From DASQPR01 sp963797675 (lineage in GTDB: Bacteria > Actinomycetota > Actinomycetes > Mycobacteriales > Micromonosporaceae): DNA of 64,000 nt. Positions 8,466 through 18,913 of this stretch are shown piece by piece. A program made the translations under genes and the position numbers. The notes beneath the pieces are model-generated. The model did not search any database, was not told where the DNA came from, and saw only the letters and a program-made list of their open reading frames with translations. Positions within the stretch are counted from its first letter, which is position 1. Every line of letters begins with the position of its first letter. Where the stretch lies: the NCBI GenBank assembly GCA_963797675.1, contig CAWCQQ010000006.1, forward strand, positions 496,001 to 560,000. The letters run 5' to 3'.

Positions 8466-11400
8466 TCAGAGGATGGACATCTCGGCGGCGCGTTCCCACA
8501 GCGGCGCGAGCGCCACCTCGGGTTCGCGGTGGAAGATGCTGGAGCGCAGTCGGACGAAGGTGGCGTTGCCGACGCGTTCGATGGTCGATTGGCGGCGGAG
8601 TTCGGCGGTCCAGGCGTCCGCGCCGAGGTAGCGGTCGCCGTCGCATTCGATGGCCAGTCGCCGCCCGTCGGGTGCGTGCAGAACGAAGTCGATCCGGTGC
8701 TCGCCGAGCCGGAACTGGGCGGCCGGGGCGAGGCCGCGGCGGAGCAGGTGGGCGAGGACGTCGCGTTCGAAGTCGTTGGTGCAGGCGGCGCGCGGGTCCG
8801 TGATGATGCCCGCGGCGGGATTCGCCGAGGAGTGGCAGTGGGCGAGTAGTAGCGCCCGGGCGTCGTCGGCGGCGAGTTCGGCGGCATGAACGGAGTGGAA
8901 TACCCAGAGTTGGTCTCGGGCGCGGGAGGCGGCGACGTTGATCCGCCGGTGGTAGTCGCGTTTCGTGAACGCGCCGATGCTCGGGCCGGCGGCGACCATC
9001 GAGATGAGGACGACGTCACGTTCGTCGCCCTGGAACGTGTAGGCGTCCCCGACCCGCAGTGCACGATGCTCCAGCTCGTGGGCGCCGATCTCCTGACGGA
9101 GCCGGTGTTGAAGATAGTCGGCCTGGCCGCTCGTCGACAGCAGACTGACCACGCCGAGGGTCTTGCCCACGTAGGCGTCGTCGGCGACGATCGCGGCAAC
9201 CCGATCGACCAGTGCCTCGGCTTCGGCGACGTTGACGTCGCCGAAGTCGGGATGCTGTTCGCGGCTGCCGCCGGCGATGTAGACGGGGTTGACCGCGCGC
9301 GCCGAGGCCGCTCGGGGTGTCGGCGCGCAGCGGCTGGATCTTGCGATCGTAGTAGTGGTTGCTGGAGAACGAGATGATCGCCGGTACGGAACGGAAGTGT
9401 TCGGTCAGCAGGATCCGCTGCGGTGAGCGACGTACGGCGTGGTCGTAGAGGCTGCCTTCGGTGTCGAACTGTGCCGCCGACGGCACATCGACGAGGTGGG
9501 CGGCGATCAGGCCACGGACCCGATCGGTGGGGACGCCGACGATCTGCGGCCCGATCTGCTGGTCATCGCCGACGACGACGGCCCGGCGCGCCAGGCTCAG
9601 CACGGGCAGGGCGAAGATGTCGGCCTGGGATGCCTCGTCAACGATCACGACGTCGAAGATCGGGTCGCCGCCGTGGAACTGCTCCAGGGCACGATCAACC
9701 GACATGACCCACACCGGTACGGCCGCGACGGCCTCACGCATCGCCCGCTGGGCAACGGCCTGCCAATGGCCGGCGCTCTTGCCCGTGCCCTTGCCGATCT
9801 TCCGTAGCGCCGCGGTCCAGTCGGCGAGCGCAGCCTTCTTGCGATCGTCGAGCGTACGGGCGACCTGCAGCCACGCCGACGCGATCAGCATGTCGTGGGT
9901 GAGCATGCGGATGCGGGCCCCGGCGCGCTCGATATCGCGGCCGAGCTCGGCGGTGTCCAGCGTGCCGACCGTGTCGTCGAACCAGGTCTGCGCCTGCCGC
10001 CACGCCCAGGCCGCCGTCGCGAGGTCGCCGTCGGCGGGCACGGCCCTACCATGCTCGATCAGCGTTGCCCATTGTGGAGCGGTCTCGCGCAGCACAGCGG
10101 AATGGTCTTCGAACGCACGCGCGTCAGGTGTCAATGCGTGCAGGCGGGTCACTCTCGGCGAGCGCGACGTCCCAGGCTTCGTCATTGTCGGCGTGCCACG
10201 CTGCGGTGAGGTCGGCCCGTCCGTCGATGGCGGTTTCGATCGCCCGGTTCTCCGCCGTCAACCGGTCTTCGAGGAGCACGTTAACGCAGGCCTCGACGGC
10301 ACCGGCGAGTTCGGCGAGGGTACGGACATCGACGTCACGCGCGCATCGCGGGTAGAGCTCGATAAGACTCCGGTGGAGTGCCGGCCACCGGTGGCGATCC
10401 CAGTCGAGCGCCTCGACGGCGTCGGTGAGCAGCCGTCCGGCCCACACCTCGGGCTCCGCGGCGGCCGGGATCGGGAAGTCGAGACGGGTCGACCATTCCG
10501 TCCAGCGCAGCGCCAACTGCGCGCGGAGTTGCCGCCGTTCGATCGTTGCGATCACCAGGTCGATGTCGTCGATCGTGCGGAGGACCTCGCCGTCGACGGT
10601 GCAGTCGGTCAGGACACGGGCCAGTTCCGGTTGGGTGAGCCGGCTGATCTTCCGGTCGGTGCCCAGGCGGCTGCGGGCCTGAGCCAGCTGCGTGAGGAGT
10701 CGGCGTGGTTCGCCGGCCCGCTCGTCGGGGATGCTCACCGCACGCCCGGACAACAGCGTGGTCCGTTGCCCGAGGTCGGCCAGGAGCCGACGGCAGGCGA
10801 TGACGTGGTCGTCCCAGACCGGCTGCCAGCTCGGATCGCGGACCAGGTGACCGAGACGGTCCGCCCAGGTGCCTTCGCGCCGGGTCAATTCATCCGACGC
10901 CGCACGTAAGGCCCGCGACAGCTCGACGACGCGCTCTTCGCCCAGTCGGCGAACCCCGTCGATATCGATGCCGCGGTCCAGCAGCGCGTCGACGACCTTA
11001 ATGGCGTCCTGCAGGCGCCGGCGCCGGGCGGCGATTTCCTCACCGGTCGGCAACGTACCGTGAGTTGGCAGGTCACCGAGTGCGGCTGCGCGATCATCGG
11101 CAGTGGTCCGGCGCGCGATATCGAATAGCGGCGCGAACGCCTCGGACGACAGCGGCGCGGGCACGCCGGGCTCGATCGGATCCGGAATGAATCCCAGGTC
11201 GACGGCGTTGGCACGCAGCCATGCCCCGACCTCGCTGGCGGTCGAGGCTCCGACGTCCGCATGCGGATATGTACGCGCCTCTCGTTCCGCGACCGACTGC
11301 AGTAGCGCCCGCGCGGCCGCCACGGTCGCTTCGACCTGCACGATCTCGGCGTTGAGGTGATCGACCCAGCGGGCCTCGACCGCCTGGTCGAGGGTCGCGG

Positions 11401-12714
11401 CGCGGTCGGACAGTTCCCGGGCCGCGGTCTGGAGTTGGACGAGCTGGTCGGCGGAGCGGCCGAGGATGGCCAGGCACAGCGGTTGGATCTCCTCGGGAAG
11501 ACCGCTGCGGAGTACCCGCAGCGGGTCTTCCTTCTGAGCCAGCACCAGCACCCGCTTGCCGTGGGCGACCAGGTGGCAGATCAGGTTGCGGATCGTGTGG
11601 GTTTTACCGGTGCCCGGCGGACCCTGAACCGCGACGCTGCGGTGCTCGACCAGCCGCCGCACGATCGACTCCTGGGCCTCATTCGTCGCCATCGGCATCA
11701 GCAGCCGATCGGCCAGACCGTCCCACGCCAGGTCATCGTCCTCGGCAAGACGCAGCCGGCTCGGCTCATGCGCCAGTACGCTGGCCAGCGCGCCGACCTG
11801 TCCGTCGCCGCGCTCGAGACGATCGCGCATCTGCTCAAGGAACCGGCGGACCATGCGCTGCCGCGGCCGCAGGAAAGTACGCCGGTATCCACGACGTGTG
11901 GCGCGGTTGACGTCCCGTCCGCCGGTGACCGCAGGACCGGATCGAAGCCGAGGCGGCGCAACGCCCGGTCGGCGAAGTCGCGGCGCTCGGTGTCGTCCCA
12001 TGGATCGACATCGACCTGGTTGCCGGTGCCGCCAAGTTCGAGGAGGTCGGCAACGCGCCGACTGTCGATGTCGGCCAACGCGTCCGGCTGCAGCCGGGCC
12101 GGCCCTTGTGGCACGACCAAGATCGTCGTCGTATCCGGGTCGTATTCGATCGCGACCGGCGTGGCGATCAGCGGATACCGGATGTGCCGGCCGCTGACGT
12201 GAGCGTCGAGGACGGCATGTCCCCAGACGAGTTCGACGCGGGCCGTGTCGTTGTCCAACCGAAACCGCAGGTCATAGAGCCGATCATGCAGCTTCCGGCA
12301 GCCTCGGCCGCGGCCGACGCCGCGGCCCAGGGCCGCCATACGTCATCGAGCCACGCGTCGAAGACGGCCAGTATCTCCTCGTCCACCGGCGACGCAGCCA
12401 GATGCGGAACGTCGTCGTAGGACAGATCCCACACCAGGACGTTCGCGAGACGTACCGGAATGATCGGATCGGCTCGGCCGGGCCGGTCGACCGACCTGCA
12501 GCCACGGTCCGGCATCGCCGTCCGGGCCGACAACGATCGCGGGATGATCCGGAAGGTCGTGCTGCCAGAACGCATCCACCTCCGGCACCGTCCGGGCCGG
12601 GCGCTCCAAAATGGCGCGTACCGCGAGCAGATACTCGACCAGCGCGCGGGCACGAGCCAGCACCACCGCATCGGAGTCATCGGTGGCTGGCGTCTCCAGG
12701 GCAGTCACGTCCAT
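8466..12714 (-). pseudogene. SF1 (Upf1/Dna2-like) helicase with C-terminal PD-(D/E)XK nuclease domain, about five frameshifts
   Basis: Joined across frames, the text reads as one protein of about 1,415 residues. The order is an N-terminal region, Walker A QGPPGTGKTHT (near 11610), motif II VVIVDEASQAD (near 9640), motif III VVVGDDQQIGP, LTEHFRS, TFQGDERDVVLI and NVAASRARDQLWV. The C-terminal nuclease fold has a DFVLHAP-n-AIECDGD core typical of the DUF559/MTES_1575 group. Frame breaks lie near 12480, 12315, 11890, 10160 and 9300, and each fits one extra or one missing base. Start ATG 12714. Members of this group occur in DNA repair and in some phage-defence loci. The gene may be dead, or the breaks may be sequencing errors. 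Confidence 0.8.
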
Positions 12715-12790
12715 ACCACAAGGACGGTAGCGCGACCCGGCCATAGATCGCATCCGCAACGTCCGCTTCGGCCGAGTTGCGTGCACAGGT

Positions 12791-13714
12791 TCAGCCGCTC
12801 GGGCGGCGGTCCTGCTTCACCTCGCGTGCAACTGCCCACGCATCCGCCACCGGACCGACGTGCCCGAGCTTGTCGGGGTTGATCACCGAGCGGATCGTCT
12901 GGATCCGCCCGCCGAGCACATCAAGCGACAACGTGCTGACCACGTTGCCGTTGCGATCGCGAAGAATTGCGCCCGGCTGGCCGTTCACCTCGCGCGACTC
13001 CATTCTCGCGTCGATGCGGACAAGCACCGGAAAGATCGACGCGAGCACTCGGGCCACCTTGTCGGCACCGATCACGCTCCTGGCAAACGCAGGCGCCTTG
13101 CCGCCGCCATCCCCGACCATCTGCACGTCGGCGGCGAGCAGTTCCCGCAGTTCGTCGACGTCGCCATCCCGGAGCGCATCGAAGAACCGCGCCGCCAGCT
13201 CCTCGCGTTCCCGGCGGTCCGCCTCGAACCGAGGGCGCCCGACGTCCATGTGGTGTCGCGCCCGGACCGCGAGCTGGCGACAGGCAGCCTCCGACCGTCC
13301 GACGGCGTCCGCGACCTCGCCGAAGCCGAACCCGAACACCTCCCGCAGCACGAATACCGCCCGTTCGAGCGGCGTCAGCCGTTCAAGCAGCAACAGGGCC
13401 GCCATCGACACCGAGTCGGCCAGCTCCGCCGACCGCTCCGGATCCTCGTACGGATCGGTGAGCAACGGCTCAGGGAACCACTGCCCGACGTACGTCTCCC
13501 GTCGCACGCGCGCCGAGCGCAGCACGTCGATCGACACCCGCGTGACCACGGCTGCCAGGAACGCCTTGGTCGACGTCGGCACGGTCGGCGAGAGCTCGTA
13601 GCGCAGCCAGGTCTCCTGGACCGCGTCCTCCGCCTCGGCCACGCTGCCGAGGATTCGGTAGGCGATCGCGAACAGCAGTGGCCGCAACTCCTCGAACTCC
13701 TCGCCCCGGGTCAT
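12791..13714 (-). CDS. ECF41-family RNA polymerase sigma factor with SnoaL-like C-terminal domain
   Basis: The protein has 307 residues. Sigma region 2 (LLFAIAYRILGSVAEAEDAVQ) and region 4 (RLTPLERAVFVLREVF, then GEVADAVGRSEAACRQ) precede a SnoaL-like domain. That domain carries the ECF41 hallmarks YVGQWFPEP, DGGGK and NPDKL. In ECF41 factors it acts as a built-in regulator in place of an anti-sigma factor. ATG 13714 overlaps the epimerase stop as ATGA, so the two genes are translationally coupled. The in-frame opening upstream to 14695 is only the antisense-free reading of the epimerase gene. An ECF41-type promoter lies upstream of the operon. Confidence 0.93.
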   Translation of the reverse strand: MTRGEEFEELRPLLFAIAYRILGSVAEAEDAVQETWLRYELSPTVPTSTKAFLAAVVTRVSIDVLRSARVRRETYVGQWFPEPLLTDPYEDPERSAELADSVSMAALLLLERLTPLERAVFVLREVFGFGFGEVADAVGRSEAACRQLAVRARHHMDVGRPRFEADRREREELAARFFDALRDGDVDELRELLAADVQMVGDGGGKAPAFARSVIGADKVARVLASIFPVLVRIDARMESREVNGQPGAILRDRNGNVVSTLSLDVLGGRIQTIRSVINPDKLGHVGPVADAWAVAREVKQDRRPSG

Positions 13715-14628
13715 GCGAGTTCTTCCCGGAAACCCTGCCTCCACGACGGATAGCGCAGCTTCCAGCCGAGGTCCCGCTTGGCCTTGACGTTGGAGAAGCC
13801 GTGCCCCTTGTTGGTCACCATGTCCACCATCATCTCGCCGGCCAACATTCGGGCCAGCCACGCGGGGATCCGCCGCGGCGGCTTGGCCCCGGCGCACTGT
13901 GCGAGATAGGGCAGCCACTCGCTGACCGGAGCCGGTTCGTCGTCGACGATGTTGAACACGCCGGTCGCCCGCTGCTCCACCGCCAGGACGGTAGCGCCCG
14001 CCGCGTCGTCGAGATGTACCCACGAGAAGTAGCCGGTGCCGCCTGCGACGAGCGGGTACAGCCGCTTCCGCACGAGCTTGACCTGATCGTCGATGGCGCC
14101 CGGCCCGTAGAGCCCGCCATAGCGCAGAACCGCACCGCCGGCCCTGATGACCACGTCCTCGAGGTGGCTGATCGCCTTGGTCCCCTCCACTACGTCCAGC
14201 GGGTCCTCCTCGGTCTTGACCCCTCCGGCCTCGCGGATTCCATTGAAGATGGCGGCGCTCTGCGCGACGACGTTGGTGACGCCGGTCGCCTCGGCCGCGG
14301 CCAGCAGGTGGTCGATCCCCTCGCTGCGGAGCCGGTTGGTGCCGGCGAAGAAGCGGTCGGGCCTTCTGAGGTTGGGCTTTCCGGCGTGCGCCTCGGACAG
14401 GGCCGTCATCTGGTTCACGATCGCGTCCGGCCGGGCCGCGGCGACCGCCTCGCCTACCGATACCGCATCCAGCCCGTCCATCACCACGCCCTCGGCCCCC
14501 AGCTGCTCCAGCAGTCCCAGCTTGCCCGCGCTCGTCGTCGTCGCGGTCACCTGGTGCCCACGAGCCACCAGTTGGGGCAACAGACGCCGGCCGATGACCC
14601 CGGTTCCGCCCGCCACGAACACTCGCAT
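13711..14628 (-). CDS. NAD(P)-dependent epimerase/dehydratase (extended SDR-like)
   Basis: The protein has 305 residues and starts MRVFVAGGTGVIGRRL, a Rossmann GxxGxxG at the very N-terminus. ATG 14628 is preceded by GGAGGAG about 8 bases upstream, so the longer opening to 14664 was not used. Later motifs include VVAQSAAIF and LRYGGLYGPG. The substrate is unknown. Oxidoreductases and epimerases are known genomic partners and targets of ECF41 sigma factors. This gene leads the two-gene operon with the sigma factor. The 320 bp upstream (14629-14948) holds the operon promoter and otherwise nothing recognisable. Confidence 0.85.
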   Translation of the reverse strand: MRVFVAGGTGVIGRRLLPQLVARGHQVTATTTSAGKLGLLEQLGAEGVVMDGLDAVSVGEAVAAARPDAIVNQMTALSEAHAGKPNLRRPDRFFAGTNRLRSEGIDHLLAAAEATGVTNVVAQSAAIFNGIREAGGVKTEEDPLDVVEGTKAISHLEDVVIRAGGAVLRYGGLYGPGAIDDQVKLVRKRLYPLVAGGTGYFSWVHLDDAAGATVLAVEQRATGVFNIVDDEPAPVSEWLPYLAQCAGAKPPRRIPAWLARMLAGEMMVDMVTNKGHGFSNVKAKRDLGWKLRYPSWRQGFREELA

Positions 14629-14667
14629 AACGTCTCCTCCTCGTCCGATACCGGCTCTCCTCACCGA

Positions 14668-14694
14668 GACGAGGCAGCCCGGCGGCCCGTGACA
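14668..14694 (-). promoter_or_regulatory. Predicted ECF41-type promoter of the epimerase-sigma operon
   Basis: On the minus strand TGTCACG (14694-14688) is followed after 16 bases by CGTC (14671-14668). The ECF41 consensus I know is TGTCACA-N16-CGTC, so 10 of 11 bases match with the exact spacing. It lies about 40 bases before ATG 14628 and implies positive autoregulation. Confidence 0.75.
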
Positions 14695-14948
14695 TCGCCA
14701 GCAGCGGCTCGGCCGATCGGGAGGTATCGAGAGCCTGACGCAGAGTCCAGCGGCAGATCCACGCGGAGGGCGCGTGACAGAACCACCGAGTTCAACAATT
14801 CGATCATGTTCGCACGTGGTATGAACTCAGGAAGACGTCCGCACACGGCTTGGCCTGGGCAGATGATCGACAACGGGCACGAAGTGGGCGCCGGGCCACA
14901 GTCATATCGGGTGGGGATGGGACCGGCCGCCAGGGATCGGAGGCTCAC

Positions 14949-15167
14949 GTGAAGCTGATCGAGTTGAAGGACAAGACCGAGCTCTCCCGAGAGCAGGCGG
15001 CCGCGCGCCTGCGTGCCATCGCGGACGAGCTTGCGTCGGGCAACGATGTCGTGATCGAACGGAAGGACATGCGGTTTGTCGCGCACGTCCCTGATCGTGT
15101 CCACCTGAAGGTGGAGTTCGAGATCGAGGACGACGGCACCGAACTTGAGATCGAGCTGACCTGGTAG
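14949..15167 (+). CDS. amphi-Trp domain-containing protein
   Basis: The protein has 72 residues. GTG 14949 has GGAGG 5 bases upstream; the longer opening to 14850 lacks this. The sequence has the amphi-Trp pattern: KTELSREQAAARLRAIADEL, a central HVPDRVHLKVEFEIEDD strand, and a C-terminus ending EIELTW. The molecular role of this family is not known. It stands alone, with the epimerase operon reading away upstream and a hydrolase converging downstream. Confidence 0.8.
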   Translation: MKLIELKDKTELSREQAAARLRAIADELASGNDVVIERKDMRFVAHVPDRVHLKVEFEIEDDGTELEIELTW

Positions 15168-15226
15168 CGAACACGGCGCTGGCGCCGCCGCCGCATCGCC
15201 GACTCGCCGAAGTCAGGCAACCGGTG

Positions 15227-16147
15227 TTAGATCGGCCCGTTGGACGCCGCGACGTGGCTGAGGATCGCGCCGGACACGACCTGCGGGTGGCTTTCGTGGA
15301 TGTAGTGTCCTGCGCCGGTGACGACCAGGTGATCGCCACCGGCTGCGTCGGCCACCTGGCCCTGGAGTGCTGTCCAGGGGCCGCGTATTCCCTTGGGTAG
15401 TCCCCGTGTTGCGCTGAGAACGGTCACCGGAACGGGCGGGAACTGCGCGACCCGGCGCCGCTGGCGGATGTTGACGATCGACCGCTCGGCGGCTTTGCGT
15501 TCGGTGCGCGTCATCCGCACCTGCATACCGGTGTAGGTGTCTACCCATGCAGCGGTCAGCAGCGCTTGAATGTGCGGATCGTCGGTCGCCGATTGTGCGG
15601 AGGCTGTGACATGTCTTCGTACCAGGCGACGGAGAAGGCCCACCTTTTGGAAGACCTGCACGCTACGTTCGATAACGGTCTGAGCCGTACGAGCGGGCCA
15701 GGGCAGCGACGCCACGGTCTCTTCGTGCGTCGGGTCGACCAGCACCAACCCCGCCACGAGATCGGGATGTTCCCAGGCCACGAGTTGTACCAACAGGCCG
15801 CCCCAGCTGTGGCCGACCAGGATGCACGGGCCTGTGTCGAGACAGCGGATCAGGGCCGCGGCGTCGGCAACTTGCGAGGCGAGCGTCAACTCCCCGGTCG
15901 GATCGCTCGCGCCGACACCGGCCCGGTCGTAGGCCACAACCCGGCATTGGGGCGCGAGCGCGACCAGGATCGGCGCCCACGTCAGTCCCGGCGTCGCCAG
16001 TCCGGCTTCCAGGACGACGGTGGAGCGACCGGCGCCGACCTCGATCCACCGCAGCCGGCGTCCGTCCTGCGGGTCGACGATCAGTTCCCCTTGTTTCGCG
16101 CCTCCCGGGACCAACGCGCCGATTGCCTCGACTGCCATATCGGACAT
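15227..16147 (-). CDS. Alpha/beta hydrolase
   Basis: The protein has 306 residues. The nucleophile elbow GHSWGG follows strand PCILV, the oxyanion region LEAGLATPGLTW is near residue 50, and the catalytic histidine is in GAGHYIHESHP near the C-terminus. No signal peptide is seen, so it is probably cytoplasmic. The substrate is unknown. The start could be ATG 16147 or the ATG three codons later. Confidence 0.85.
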   Translation of the reverse strand: MSDMAVEAIGALVPGGAKQGELIVDPQDGRRLRWIEVGAGRSTVVLEAGLATPGLTWAPILVALAPQCRVVAYDRAGVGASDPTGELTLASQVADAAALIRCLDTGPCILVGHSWGGLLVQLVAWEHPDLVAGLVLVDPTHEETVASLPWPARTAQTVIERSVQVFQKVGLLRRLVRRHVTASAQSATDDPHIQALLTAAWVDTYTGMQVRMTRTERKAAERSIVNIRQRRRVAQFPPVPVTVLSATRGLPKGIRGPWTALQGQVADAAGGDHLVVTGAGHYIHESHPQVVSGAILSHVAASNGPI

Positions 16148-16250
16148 GTGACCCCTGCCTCCGCGTCGACGACAAGGTCGGGTTCTACAACCGCGGCCGC
16201 GAACGAATCCTATAGATGTACGTCAACCTTTGGGGGTCGCGAGTCCGCGA

Positions 16251-16559
16251 TTATTGGGCGAGGAATGCGGAGACGCCGACGAGGTCGAGGACCTCGGCGA
16301 CCTGTCCGGCGGCACCGACGACCTGAACGCCTGTGCCGGCGTCGGCGGCGAGGCGTTTACAGCCGACGAGGGTGCCGATCCCGCTGGAGTCGAGGAAGGT
16401 CACCCCGGACAGGTCGACGATGATTCGTTCCACCGACGGATCGGAAACGAGGCTACTGATTTCAGCCTGTATCTGCGGTTTAGTCGACAGATCCACGTCG
16501 CCGAGGAGGACGACACGCATCACGCCGTGGTCCGAGGTCACGTGCATGTTGAACGACAC
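16251..16559 (-). CDS. STAS-domain anti-sigma factor antagonist
   Basis: The protein has 102 residues. GTG 16559 is preceded by GAGGAG about 11 bases upstream; ATG 16547 is the alternative. The STAS core DLSTKPQIQAEI, then IIVDLSGVTFLDSSGIGTLV, carries the phosphorylatable serine in the DSSG loop. In partner switching the unphosphorylated form binds the RsbW-type kinase and frees the sigma factor. The kinase gene lies 130 bp upstream on the same strand. Confidence 0.9.
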   Translation of the reverse strand: MSFNMHVTSDHGVMRVVLLGDVDLSTKPQIQAEISSLVSDPSVERIIVDLSGVTFLDSSGIGTLVGCKRLAADAGTGVQVVGAAGQVAEVLDLVGVSAFLAQ

Positions 16560-16690
16560 GGCGGCGATGACTCCTCGATCATGAGTCGCAACGACGGGTA
16601 CCCGGCGATGAGCGTAGCGCCCCCGCCACGTACGGCAAGGGGTGGCTGGGCATGCCAACACATCCAGCCGATGGCATGGGCGTATCGGCC

Positions 16691-17128
16691 CTACTCGTTC
16701 TTGGCGGCGCCGCTGTCGGCTGGTCGGCGAGTGGTGAGGCGTACCGTCGTGCCGGCCGGAGACGTGTCGATGGTGAGATCGTCGCAGAGTTGGGCGGCGA
16801 GCCATAGTCCGCGGCCACCGGGCTGCGAGGGGTTCGGCCGCGTGTCGACCGGACGATTCTGCAGGCCGCTACCGTGATCGGTGATTTCGATAAGGACGCT
16901 GTGCCCGTCGCTGTTGATCGTGATCTGTCCTTGGCCGTCGCCGTGACGCAGAGCGTTGGTGGCGATCTCGGTGGCGGCCATCGCCATGTTCGCGGCCTGC
17001 TCGTCGGTCAGGCCGCTATATTGTGCGGCCGACAACACATGGCGTCGCAGGTCAGCCAGTTCTCCCGGCTGCCGCACGTGAAGGAAGACGCCGCGCGGGT
17101 GGGAGTCCGTCGTCGAACCGTCAGACAT
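16691..17128 (-). CDS. RsbW-type anti-sigma factor serine kinase (HATPase_c)
   Basis: The protein has 145 residues. The N box is MAMAATEIATNALRHG, the G1 box ITDHGSG and the G2 box GGRGLWLA, all of the GHKL fold. It should hold the stress sigma factor and phosphorylate STAS antagonists. ATG 17128 is used, with GGTGA about 5 bases upstream; GTG 17137 is possible. It lies in tandem with the STAS gene at 16251-16559 and divergent from a second STAS-phosphatase pair. Confidence 0.88.
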   Translation of the reverse strand: MSDGSTTDSHPRGVFLHVRQPGELADLRRHVLSAAQYSGLTDEQAANMAMAATEIATNALRHGDGQGQITINSDGHSVLIEITDHGSGLQNRPVDTRPNPSQPGGRGLWLAAQLCDDLTIDTSPAGTTVRLTTRRPADSGAAKNE

Positions 17129-17278
17129 GCCGGTCACCGAACAGCGCCGCCGTACTGGCGTCCACCACAGCCTCCCATCTGTGACAGCCCCGATATGTCA
17201 CCGAACTACCGGAGCCTCTGGACCGACTATAGGGTGATCACGCCGAGCATGGTGAGTCAGCGGAAGGGGGGAGAGGCT

Positions 17279-17614
17279 GTGGAGACGAGCATTGCTGTCG
17301 ATGAGGCACGCCGGTTGGCGACAGTGACGGTCAGCGGTGATATCGATCTGGCCACCGCTGCGGTCGTCGGGACGGCGGTCGAGACGGCTTTGTCCACGCC
17401 TGGCGTGACGGCGGTGGTGGTGGATCTGTCCGGGGTCGGATTCTTGGACTCCTCGGGGATCAGCGAGTTACTCAAGGGCCGCCGCAGCGCGGATGATGTC
17501 GGTGCGGCCTACCGGATCACGGGGGCGCACGGTGTGGCTCTACGGGTCCTCGAGATGTCCGGTGTGTGGGCGCATCTGACCGGTGACGCATCGCCGAACG
17601 CCGACCAGCCGTGA
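17279..17614 (+). CDS. STAS-domain anti-sigma factor antagonist
   Basis: The protein has 111 residues. GTG 17279 follows AAGGGGGGAG at suitable spacing; ATG 17249 upstream is less likely. The STAS core TVSGDIDLATAAVV, then VVDLSGVGFLDSSGISELL, contains the phospho-acceptor serine in DSSG. Its TGA overlaps the GTG of the phosphatase gene by 4 bases, which suggests the phosphatase dephosphorylates this antagonist. Confidence 0.9.
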   Translation: METSIAVDEARRLATVTVSGDIDLATAAVVGTAVETALSTPGVTAVVVDLSGVGFLDSSGISELLKGRRSADDVGAAYRITGAHGVALRVLEMSGVWAHLTGDASPNADQP

Positions 17615-18861
17615 GCCAGCGCCGTGTGGCGGCTGACAATGCCGAGAAACTCCGCCGGATCCAGGCGGTCACCGATGCTGCCCTGTCCAGCCTCGACCTC
17701 GACGACCTGCTCGCCGAACTCCTGGAGCGCACCCGCGAACTTCTCGCCGTCGACACCGCCACCATCATGCTTCTCGATCCGGGCGGCCAGGAACTGATCG
17801 CCACCGCAGCCAGTGGCTTGGAGGAAGAGGTTCACCAAGGCATCCGGGTACCGATTGGCAGAGGCTTCACCGGACAGATCGCCGCGACCCGCCAGTCGGT
17901 CACCCTTGACCATGTCGATCGGGATACGGTCTACAGCCAGACACTGATCGACAAGCACCTCGCCGTGATGGCGGGCGTGCCGATGCTCACCGCCAACGGG
18001 CTCCTCGGGGTCCTCCACGTCGGATCCCTAACGCCGCGTCGGTTCACCGACGACGACATCGAACTGCTCCGGCTGGTCGCCGACCGGGCCAGCCTCGCCA
18101 CCCAGGCACGGCTGTCACGGCTCGACCGCGCGACAACCCTCGCCCTGCAGCGCAGCCTCCTGCCGGCGCACCCACCGTCCGTTGCGGGACTGCGGGTCGC
18201 GGCCCGCTATATCCCCGGCGCCGAAGTCGGCGTCGGCGGCGACTGGTACGACATCTTCGACCTTCCGTCCGGTCACGTCGGCATCGCGATCGGTGACGTC
18301 GCCGGCAACGGCCTGCGCGCCGCCGTCGTCATGGGCCGCATCCGGTCGGCCCTGCGTGCGTACGCCCTGGAGTCGGTCGATCCGGCAGATGTGCTGACCC
18401 GCCTCGATCGCAAGATCCAACGATTTGAACCCGATGCCATGGCCACCGCCATCTACGCCGTGGCGAGCCCCGACCGCGGTAGCTTCGTCATCTCCTCCGC
18501 GGGCCACCTCCCACCAATGCTGGTTACCGTCTCCGGCGCCCGGATCGTCGACGTACCCCCGGACCTTCCGCTGGGCGCCTACCATCACGCCGCACGACGC
18601 AACACCACGGTCGACCTGCCGGCCGAGGCGAGTCTCCTGCTGTATACCGATGGGCTCATCGAACGCCGTGACCAGCCCATCTCCGACGCTGTGACGCACC
18701 TGTCCACTGTTGTAGCCGCCGCCACCCCGGAGGAAGTCTGCGGCCGCGCAACGGCCGTCCTAGACCACGGCACGGCCACCGATGACGTTGCCATTCTCGT
18801 CGTACAACGGAGCCATCTTGAGGCTGCGGATCCCACCTCGGGTGCTCGCTCGATGGGCTAG
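17611..18861 (+). CDS. GAF-domain SpoIIE/RsbU-type serine phosphatase
   Basis: The protein has 416 residues. Residues about 15-165 form a GAF sensor (LDDLLAELLERTRELLAVD, VPIGRGFTGQIAA). Residues about 180-400 form a PP2C-type phosphatase with metal-binding aspartates in GGDWYDIF, GDVAGNG and DDVAIL. It is expected to dephosphorylate STAS antagonists in response to a small-molecule or redox signal sensed by GAF. GTG 17611 overlaps the preceding STAS stop. Confidence 0.92.
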   Translation: MSQRRVAADNAEKLRRIQAVTDAALSSLDLDDLLAELLERTRELLAVDTATIMLLDPGGQELIATAASGLEEEVHQGIRVPIGRGFTGQIAATRQSVTLDHVDRDTVYSQTLIDKHLAVMAGVPMLTANGLLGVLHVGSLTPRRFTDDDIELLRLVADRASLATQARLSRLDRATTLALQRSLLPAHPPSVAGLRVAARYIPGAEVGVGGDWYDIFDLPSGHVGIAIGDVAGNGLRAAVVMGRIRSALRAYALESVDPADVLTRLDRKIQRFEPDAMATAIYAVASPDRGSFVISSAGHLPPMLVTVSGARIVDVPPDLPLGAYHHAARRNTTVDLPAEASLLLYTDGLIERRDQPISDAVTHLSTVVAAATPEEVCGRATAVLDHGTATDDVAILVVQRSHLEAADPTSGARSMG

Positions 18862-18913
18862 ACCGTATGGGGTGACCGGCGACGTCGCGGATGTCTACAC
18901 CCGCGAGCGTGTT

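Noticed and set aside
13715..14695. A long minus-strand frame that continues the ECF41 sigma gene upstream to 14695
   Set aside because: It is the out-of-frame reading of the epimerase gene, Arg/Gly-rich and without domain text. The sigma factor starts at ATG 13714, overlapping the epimerase stop.
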